From Nitrosomonadales bacterium (GTDB lineage Bacteria > Pseudomonadota > Gammaproteobacteria > Burkholderiales > Gallionellaceae): DNA of 39,557 nt. Within the stretch, counting starts at the first letter, position 1. Every line of letters starts with the position of its first letter. This document shows, in pieces, positions 34,776 through 39,557 of this stretch. Location of the stretch: the NCBI GenBank assembly GCA_025408405.1, contig JANYJE010000063.1, positions 1 through 39,557 on the forward strand, in the 5' to 3' direction. The notes under the pieces are model-generated. The model ran no database searches and was not told the origin of the DNA. It saw nothing but the letters and a program-made list of their open reading frames with translations. Both the position numbers and the translations under genes were made by a program.

Positions 34776-36137
34776 ATGAATAACGTCACTTCTTCCGAGC
34801 TGCAATCCCTGATCGATGTACAGGAAAATCCCTTTGTGCTGATCGACGAAAACTATCTCATCGTTGCCGCCAACCGGGCATATTGCGAGAACTACGGGGT
34901 TGATCTGGAAAAAGTAGTGGGGCGCCATTGCCACGAGATATCCCACCTCTCTGCGGTGCCCTGTCATCAGAATGGCGAAGACTGCCCGCATCAGGAGGTG
35001 TTTCGCAGCGGCCAGCTGCACGAAGTCATTCATACCCATTTTGATAGCCATAACCGCCCGGAGCATGTGCGCATCAAGGGGCATCCCATTACGGGAGCGG
35101 GCAACAAACGCTATCTGGGCGAAGCAGTTTTTCCCATCGCCAGTTCAGACGAGCTGATCTGCAAGGACATGCAGATGATAGGCGCCTCGCCGGCGTTTCT
35201 TGCCTGCATCGATCATCTCACCCGCGCGGCAGAATCTGATGCCGCCATTCTGTTGCTGGGCGAAAGCGGCGTGGGCAAGGAGCTGGCGGCACAATACGTC
35301 CACAGCCGCTCCGCGCGGCGTGGCCAGCCATTGATTGTGCTGAATTGCGCCTCCATTGCCATGGACATGTTCGAGGACGAGCTGTTCGGCCATGAACGCG
35401 GTGCTTTCACCGGCTGTGTCGGGCGTAAGCAGGGCCTGTTCGAGTTGGCCGACAAGGGCATACTGTTCCTGGACGAGATCGGTGACATGCCACTCTTTAT
35501 GCAGGCAAAGCTGTTGCGCGTACTGGAAAGCGGCGAGTTCAGGCGCATCGGCGGCACCGACACACTGCGTGCCGACGTGCGGCTGGTTTCCGCCACCAAC
35601 AACGATTTGCTTAAAAAAGTGCAGGCCGGCGGATTCCGGCATGACCTGTACTACCGCATCGCCGGCATCGATTTGCGGCTGCCCAGCCTGAGGGAGCGCA
35701 GCAGCGATATTCCCGCCCTGGCACAGGCCATCCTGAAACGGATTACCCGGGTTGGCATGCCGCACAGCAAGTTCACCGATGAAGCGCTGGAAAAACTGCA
35801 GGCCTATGTTTTTCCCGGCAACATCCGCGAACTGAAAAACATCCTCCTGAAAGCCGTGTCCGAGAGCAACCACGGCATCATCAGTGCCGCCAACATTCAT
35901 TTGGGCGCTCAGCCTGAAAAGCTGCAGGCAAATACAAAGCACGAGATACCCGTGGAAGTAATACGCGAGGCAACAGAAGAGCAATCCCCCGCTGCATCGA
36001 TCGCCGAACTGGAGGCGGAGCATATTGCCAAGCTGCTGCAGAGCTACAACGGGCATCGCCGTCATGTGGCCGATACGCTGGGCATCAGCGAGCGCACACT
36101 TTACCGCAAGCTGAAACGTTACAAGCTCGTCGGATAG
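34776..36137 (+). CDS. fisR: FisR-type sigma-54 activator with three-cysteine sensor domain
   Basis: The roughly 453-residue protein has an N-terminal PAS-like sensor (1-130), an AAA+ domain (about 135-365) and a Fis-type helix-turn-helix (426-453, GHRRHVADTLGISERTLYRK). Cys52, Cys63 and Cys70 (CHEISHLSAVPC, then CHQNGEDC) have the spacing 11 and 7 of C53/C64/C71, which sense polysulfide in Cupriavidus FisR. Walker A is GESGVGKE (162-169) and Walker B ILFLDEIGD. The sigma-54 contact loop reads GAFTGC instead of GAFTGA. It diverges from sqr, whose promoter is of the -24/-12 type. The start is uncertain: 34776 is preferred because it matches the FisR numbering; 34752 and 34710 are in frame and none has a clear ribosome site. 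Confidence 0.9.
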   Translation: MNNVTSSELQSLIDVQENPFVLIDENYLIVAANRAYCENYGVDLEKVVGRHCHEISHLSAVPCHQNGEDCPHQEVFRSGQLHEVIHTHFDSHNRPEHVRIKGHPITGAGNKRYLGEAVFPIASSDELICKDMQMIGASPAFLACIDHLTRAAESDAAILLLGESGVGKELAAQYVHSRSARRGQPLIVLNCASIAMDMFEDELFGHERGAFTGCVGRKQGLFELADKGILFLDEIGDMPLFMQAKLLRVLESGEFRRIGGTDTLRADVRLVSATNNDLLKKVQAGGFRHDLYYRIAGIDLRLPSLRERSSDIPALAQAILKRITRVGMPHSKFTDEALEKLQAYVFPGNIRELKNILLKAVSESNHGIISAANIHLGAQPEKLQANTKHEIPVEVIREATEEQSPAASIAELEAEHIAKLLQSYNGHRRHVADTLGISERTLYRKLKRYKLVG

Positions 36138-36220
36138 CGGATACCCAGGCGTCCAGAAAACGCTGCGCACACAAATTCATACTCTGGTGCTACACTTTGC
36201 CCCTGAATCCAGTGGCCCAT

Positions 36221-36292
36221 GCCGGGTTAGTTCTAGTGGTAAAACAAGGCACTCGTAACGCTTAGTCGCAAGTTCGATTCTTGCACCCGGCA
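36221..36292 (+). tRNA. tRNA-Thr (anticodon CGT)
   Basis: The acceptor arms GCCGGGT and ACCCGGC pair fully. The T arm is GCAAG-TTCGATT-CTTGC. The anticodon loop is CTCGTAA, giving anticodon CGT (codon ACG). The anticodon stem AGGCA/CGCTT has one G-U pair and an A-C mismatch next to the loop, so it is weaker than usual. The discriminator is A; the full CCA is not encoded (CC then G). Confidence 0.88.
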
Positions 36293-36368
36293 CCGCTTCA
36301 TCGCACTGCATTCGAACCCCATACCATGTGGCAGCAGCCGAATCGCAATCTTTACACAGACTCCAACA

Positions 36369-36695
36369 ATGCGAGCCGCGCATCACCACAATGTATATGT
36401 AGTTGAGCTTTCAACCGCGGTATTGAAAGAAAAAAAGTTTGTGCGCTGCAACCCGAATTACAACCCGCTCAAGCCTTGTGTTTATGTGGGCATGACCGGG
36501 CTTTCTCCCGATGATCGGTTTGACAAGCACAAGGCTGGCATCAAGGCGAACCGTTATGTTTTGCGCTACGGCTTGCGCTTGCTACCCAGGCTGTATGAGT
36601 GTTACAACCCAATGCCCTATGAAGCGGCGCGGGACATGGAGATCGAGCTGGCGATTGCGCTACAGGAAGAAGGCTATGGCGTGTGGCAGGCATAG
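36369..36695 (+). CDS. GIY-YIG-like small protein
   Basis: The 108-residue protein shows NVYVVEL at residues 8-14, then PCVYVGMTGLSPDDRFDKHKAG around 36-55. This resembles the GIY and YIG motifs with a following arginine and histidine, as in GIY-YIG nuclease-superfamily proteins. It ends NPMPYEAARDMEIELAIALQ plus GYGVWQ, a conserved ending I associate with this uncharacterised group. A catalytic Glu could be E91 or E93. No ribosome site of note precedes the ATG. It lies 76 bp after the tRNA gene, at the start of a likely accessory region. Confidence 0.6.
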   Translation: MRAAHHHNVYVVELSTAVLKEKKFVRCNPNYNPLKPCVYVGMTGLSPDDRFDKHKAGIKANRYVLRYGLRLLPRLYECYNPMPYEAARDMEIELAIALQEEGYGVWQA

Positions 36696-36723
36696 CGGAG
36701 ATGTGATGACAGAGGGGTAAGCG

Positions 36724-36915
36724 ATGAAATACAGACACTACAAAGGCGGAATGTACGATCTGGTTTGCGAAGCGATGCTGGAAGCCGACCCCAAGATCAT
36801 CATGATTGTCTACCGTTCACACGATGGCTCAACCTGGGCAAGACCGCGCGACGTGTTTTTCGAGTGGGTGGAGTTCGAAGGCAAGATGGTGCGCCGCTTC
36901 GAGCCGATAAATTAA
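36724..36915 (+). CDS. DUF1653 domain protein
   Basis: The 63-residue protein is one complete DUF1653 domain: YRHYKGGMYDLVCEA, IIMIVYRSHDGSTWARP and VFFEWVEFEGKMVRRFEPI. The function is unknown; many family members are of this size. It follows the GIY-YIG-like gene by 28 bp and is probably co-transcribed, ending at the terminator at 37065-37100. Confidence 0.85.
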   Translation: MKYRHYKGGMYDLVCEAMLEADPKIIMIVYRSHDGSTWARPRDVFFEWVEFEGKMVRRFEPIN

Positions 36916-36972
36916 GCAGACAAAAAACACTTCATATTGTCGGACAGGCTTGCTGCGCTGGGTATCTGGTGT

Positions 36973-37054
36973 TCGGCCATTGTTGTCGTTCCAAATATCC
37001 TGGCTTGTGTCCGCTTCTGAATCATTGCGGAAGTTAGAATCACTTTGGGCGCGC
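36973..37054 (-). repeat. 82-bp inverted repeat, left copy
   Basis: The reverse complement of this stretch matches 37813-37894 at 80 of 82 bases. Read forward it ends with TGGGCGCGCCACCA, like the 3' end of a tRNA-Arg gene, though the T arm is degraded (TTAGAAT). Together the copies flank the higBA module. Confidence 0.9.
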
Positions 37055-37064
37055 CACCATTCTG

Positions 37065-37100
37065 AAAAGGCTTATTTCTCAAGGGAGGTAAGCCTTTTTT
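37065..37100. terminator. intrinsic terminator
   Basis: AAAAGGCTTA (37065-37074) pairs with TAAGCCTTTT (37089-37098) around a 14-base loop, and the T-run continues to 37100. It would end transcripts from the DUF1653 unit before the higBA module. Confidence 0.75.
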
Positions 37101-37152
37101 ATTTCCACTCCGATGAGATAAATCTGGGCACTGAGTTGCATCCTGTTGCGAG

Positions 37153-37173
37153 GCATAACGAGATGCGTTATGC
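37153..37173 (+). promoter_or_regulatory. operator of the higBA module
   Basis: GCATAACG (37153-37160) and CGTTATGC (37166-37173) form a perfect dyad around AGATG, ending 6 bp before the higB ATG. Placement and symmetry fit autorepression by a HigA dimer. Confidence 0.72.
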
Positions 37174-37179
37174 TGGCAC

Positions 37180-37461
37180 ATGATTATCGGATTCGCATCA
37201 AAGGAAACTGAAAAGATTTGGCAAGGCGAGGTGTCGCGTAAATTGCCTCGCGACATTCAACAGGTTGCCTTGCGCAAGCTGTTCATGCTCGACAAGGCAC
37301 AATCGTTGAACGATCTGCGAATTCCGCCAGCCAATCGGCTCGAAGCATTAATGAATGATCGAAAAAGGCAGCACAGCATTCGCATTAATGACCAATGGCG
37401 AATCTGTTTTGTGTGGACGGATAGCGGTGCGGATGCAGTTGAGATAGTTGATTATCATTAA
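37180..37461 (+). CDS. higB: HigB-type toxin (RelE/ParE superfamily)
   Basis: The 93-residue protein matches HigB: ETEKIWQG, LPRDIQQVALRKLFMLDKAQ, LNDLRIPPANRLEAL, then RQHSIRINDQWRICFVW and VEIVDYH at the end. Arg and His residues of the RSIRINDQWR block correspond to the mRNA-binding/cleavage face of ribosome-dependent RNases. It cleaves mRNA on the ribosome when HigA is lost (known for the family). The toxin precedes the antitoxin, the order typical of hig. Ten bases separate it from higA. Confidence 0.93.
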   Translation: MIIGFASKETEKIWQGEVSRKLPRDIQQVALRKLFMLDKAQSLNDLRIPPANRLEALMNDRKRQHSIRINDQWRICFVWTDSGADAVEIVDYH

Positions 37462-37471
37462 GGAGCGAGTA

Positions 37472-37762
37472 ATGAATAAATTGCAGAATATCCATCCGGG
37501 TGAAATTCTCCTTGAGGAGTTTTTAATCCCGATGGGAATAAGCCAAACCAAGTTGGCCAATGCTATTAGCGTACCGCCACGCCGTATAAACGAGATCGTG
37601 CTGGGCAAGCGTGGCATTACTGCCGATACTGCCTTGCGCCTGGCAAAAGTCTTTGGTACTTCTGTGCAATTCTGGATGGGCTTGCAGGATGAATATGAGT
37701 TGCGCGAAGCACGGAAGTCGATCAAGGAGCTACTGGAGCAGGTGATGCCGCTTGCGGCCTAG
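37472..37762 (+). CDS. higA: HigA-type antitoxin (XRE family)
   Basis: The 96-residue protein opens NKLQNIHPGEILLEEFLIPM, the HigA signature. A helix-turn-helix follows (SQTKLANAISVPPRRINEIV, ITADTALRLAKVFGTS), then FWMGLQDEYELREA. It neutralises HigB and binds the operator at 37153-37173. AAGGAG at 37460-37465 sets the start ATG at 37472 instead of an in-frame one at 37448 that overlaps higB. Confidence 0.93.
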   Translation: MNKLQNIHPGEILLEEFLIPMGISQTKLANAISVPPRRINEIVLGKRGITADTALRLAKVFGTSVQFWMGLQDEYELREARKSIKELLEQVMPLAA

Positions 37763-37802
37763 ATTAAGGCAACTCAATGGCGAGTTCCCAGTGCCCAGAT
37801 TT

Positions 37803-37828
37803 ATCACTTCGGGCGCGCCCGAAGTGAT
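37803..37828. repeat. 26-bp perfect palindrome
   Basis: ATCACTTCGGGCG and its exact complement meet here with no spacer, at the higA-proximal edge of the right inverted-repeat copy. The left copy does not have it: there GGGCGCGCC continues with ACCATTCTG. The palindrome may be the junction of an inversion or a fold-back duplication. Confidence 0.85.
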
Positions 37829-37894
37829 TCGAACTTCCGCAATGATTCAGAAGCGGACACAAGCCAGGATATTTGGAACGACAACAATGGCCGA
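37813..37894 (+). repeat. 82-bp inverted repeat, right copy
   Basis: It matches the reverse complement of 36973-37054 with two mismatches. Its last ten bases start a hairpin, CAATGGCCGA (37885-37894) with TCGGCCATTG (37905-37914), extended by outer ACGAC/GTCGT pairs. Apart from this repeat, the palindrome and the hsdM promoter, the 369 bp between higA and hsdM hold no gene that I can see. Confidence 0.9.
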
Positions 37895-38015
37895 TGACCG
37901 GGCTTCGGCCATTGCGGTCGTCGGGATGTTCTACTGATTTAGTCCGTTCCCAACACAAACCGGTCGTTGCTCAAAGCTCTTGCAATGCTGCAACCATGTT
38001 GAAGCGCTTAAGCGT

Positions 38016-38045
38016 TTGCCGCAGCCTCGCCGAATACCGCATAAT
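38016..38045 (+). promoter_or_regulatory. possible sigma-70 promoter of the hsd operon
   Basis: TTGCCG (38016-38021) and CATAAT (38040-38045) are separated by 18 bp, 86 bp upstream of the hsdM start. Confidence 0.4.
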
Positions 38046-38131
38046 GCGTCGCTAAAGAAAAGGGCAGGGCAAAGGGCTGTTCGCCAGCCCCGGCGCACTT
38101 GCAGAGCCACAAGAATATTCAGGGAAGACAC

Positions 38132-39557
38132 ATGCTCACCGGCGAACTTCGCAGCCAAATAGATTCAATCTGGAACGCTTTCTGGTCGGGCGGCATCTCC
38201 AATCCGATGGAGGTGATGGAGCAAATCACTTATCTGCTGTTCCTGCGCAGGCTGGACGACTTGCACACTCTCGAAGAAAACAAATCAACCCGCCTCAATA
38301 AACCAATAGAGCGGCGCATTTTCCCCGAGGGCAAAGATGCCAAGGAGCGGGATTACAACGACCTGCGCTGGTCGCGCTTCAAGCACTTTGCACCTGGCGA
38401 GATGTACACCGTGGTGGGCGAGCATGTGTTTCCTTTCCTGCGCACCATGGGCGGCGATGGCTCCACCTATGCGCACCACATGAAAGATGCGCGCTTCACC
38501 ATCCCCACCCCGGCGTTGCTCGCCAAGGTGGTGGATTTGCTCGACCACGTGCCGATGGAAGACCGCGACACCAAGGGCGACCTCTACGAATACATGCTGG
38601 GCAAGATTGCCAGCGCCGGGCAGAACGGCCAGTTCCGCACGCCGCGCCACATCATTCAGCTCATGGTGGAAATGTCCGCGCCCAACCCCAAAGACGTCAT
38701 CTGCGATCCGGCCAGCGGCACCTGCGGTTTTCTGGTGGCGGCGGGCGAATATCTGCGGTCGCATCATCCCGAAATCCTGCGCGATGCCAAAGCCAGCAAG
38801 CATTTCCACCACAACATGTTCCACGGTTACGACTTCGACAACACCATGTTGCGCATCGGCAGCATGAACATGGCGCTGCACGGCGTGGACAATCCCGACA
38901 TCCGCTACCGCGATTCGCTGGCGCAAGACCACGCCGGGGATGAAGACAAATATTCCCTCATCCTCGCCAACCCGCCGTTCGCAGGCTCGCTCGATTACGA
39001 GAACACCGCCAAAGACCTGCTTGCCATCGTCAAGACCAAAAAGACAGAGCTGCTGTTCCTGGCACTTTTCCTGCGCCTGCTCAAACCCGGTGGCCGCGCC
39101 ACCGTCATCGTGCCGGACGGCGTGCTGTTCGGGTCAAGCAACGCGCACAAAGAACTGCGCCGCATGCTGGTCGAAGACCACAAGCTGGAAGCCGTCATTT
39201 CGCTGCCCTCCGGCGCATTCAAACCTTACGCGGGCGTTTCTACCGGCATATTGATATTCACCAAGACCAATTCAGGCGGCACGGATAACGTCTGGTTCTA
39301 CGACATGCAGGCCGATGGTTGGAGCCTGGACGACAAGCGGCAGCCGCTGCTGTCCGAGGACAAGCTTGGTGCTATACCTGCCCAGGCGTTGAACGAAGCC
39401 GAACACGCCAAGAACAACCTGCCCGATGTGTTGGCACGGTGGCAGCAACGAGAGGGAGATGAGTTGCAGCACCCCCGCACCGCGCAAAGCTTCTGCGTGC
39501 CCAAGGCGGAGATTGCCGCCAACGGTTATGACCTTTCCCTCAACCGCTACAAAGAAG
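38132..39557 (+). CDS. hsdM: type I restriction-modification methyltransferase HsdM (3' end outside window)
   Basis: The reading frame is open from the ATG at 38132 to the window edge (475 codons). HsdM N-terminal domain features are present (ISNPMEVMEQITYLLFLRRLDDL), then GQFRTPRHIIQLMVEM, SAM motif I DPASGTCGFLVAAGEYL (D192) and the catalytic motif IV NPPF (N280). LKPGGRATVIVPDGVLFGS and GVSTGILIFTKT follow. It methylates adenine N6 within a bipartite site chosen by HsdS, and forms the restriction complex with HsdR. AGGGAAG lies upstream. hsdS and hsdR are expected beyond the window, so completeness of the system cannot be judged. Confidence 0.95.
   Translation, partial: MLTGELRSQIDSIWNAFWSGGISNPMEVMEQITYLLFLRRLDDLHTLEENKSTRLNKPIERRIFPEGKDAKERDYNDLRWSRFKHFAPGEMYTVVGEHVFPFLRTMGGDGSTYAHHMKDARFTIPTPALLAKVVDLLDHVPMEDRDTKGDLYEYMLGKIASAGQNGQFRTPRHIIQLMVEMSAPNPKDVICDPASGTCGFLVAAGEYLRSHHPEILRDAKASKHFHHNMFHGYDFDNTMLRIGSMNMALHGVDNPDIRYRDSLAQDHAGDEDKYSLILANPPFAGSLDYENTAKDLLAIVKTKKTELLFLALFLRLLKPGGRATVIVPDGVLFGSSNAHKELRRMLVEDHKLEAVISLPSGAFKPYAGVSTGILIFTKTNSGGTDNVWFYDMQADGWSLDDKRQPLLSEDKLGAIPAQALNEAEHAKNNLPDVLARWQQREGDELQHPRTAQSFCVPKAEIAANGYDLSLNRYKE

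Noticed and set aside
34705-34776. Longer N-terminus of the FisR-type activator from 34710
   Set aside because: The extra residues are not family-like, and the GGGAGG at 34687 is too far from that ATG; cysteine numbering supports 34776.
36996-37060. A functional tRNA-Arg gene in the left inverted repeat
   Set aside because: Only the 3' end looks tRNA-like; the T-arm does not pair, the T-loop is TTAGAAT, and no matching 5' half is present.
37840-37938. Small protein beginning MIQKRTQARIFGTTTMA, seen in both inverted-repeat copies
   Set aside because: The frame is a translation of the 82-bp repeat, the two copies differ right after it, and the upstream frame looks like the antisense of a tRNA 3' end.

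Overview
The window reads as chromosomal DNA of a Betaproteobacterium, probably a chemolithoautotroph of the Nitrosomonadales type (Gallionellaceae or Sulfuricellaceae-like). This is an inference from protein style and gene content: glycolate salvage (glcDEF plus serine-glyoxylate aminotransferase) as expected beside a Calvin cycle, a sulfide:quinone oxidoreductase with a sulfur-sensing sigma-54 activator, and a heavy-metal RND pump. No rRNA, CRISPR array or intact insertion sequence was seen.

Layout. 1-3.65 kb: YceI (cut by the window edge), an unknown membrane protein, an AEC-type transporter, an HDOD protein and a bacteriohemerythrin. 3.65-8.3 kb is the most unusual part. A two-component pair is followed by a secreted protein with 34-residue repeats, a secreted retropepsin-like protease and a 43-residue microprotein. 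Three promoters here carry the same ATTACA/TGTAAT palindrome, two of them with identical internal spacing, which suggests a small private regulon. The same stretch holds the 3' remnant of a second aminotransferase gene and a 206-bp MITE-like element whose end supplies the protease stop codon. 8.4-13.4 kb: sgaA-like aminotransferase and the glcDEF operon, with a 14-bp hairpin inside the start of glcD. 13.5-17.3 kb: methyltransferase, phytochelatin-synthase-like protease, MgtC/SapB protein and an OprB-like porin. 17.4-25.5 kb: a TctDE-like two-component system divergent from a CzcCBA-type RND operon across a 109-bp gap containing a perfect palindrome.

25.6-32.6 kb is core: tgt-yajC-secD-secF, then a DedA protein and a large lipoprotein. 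32.7-36.1 kb: a periplasmic protein made of heptad repeats, then sqr facing a FisR-type activator. sqr has a textbook -24/-12 promoter and fisR keeps the three cysteines spaced as in the characterised polysulfide sensor, so a sulfide-inducible sqr circuit can be read straight from the sequence.

36.2 kb to the end looks like an accessory region behind a tRNA-Thr gene: a GIY-YIG-like protein, a DUF1653 protein, a higBA toxin-antitoxin module enclosed by 82-bp inverted repeats, and the start of a type I restriction-modification locus (hsdM, cut by the window edge).
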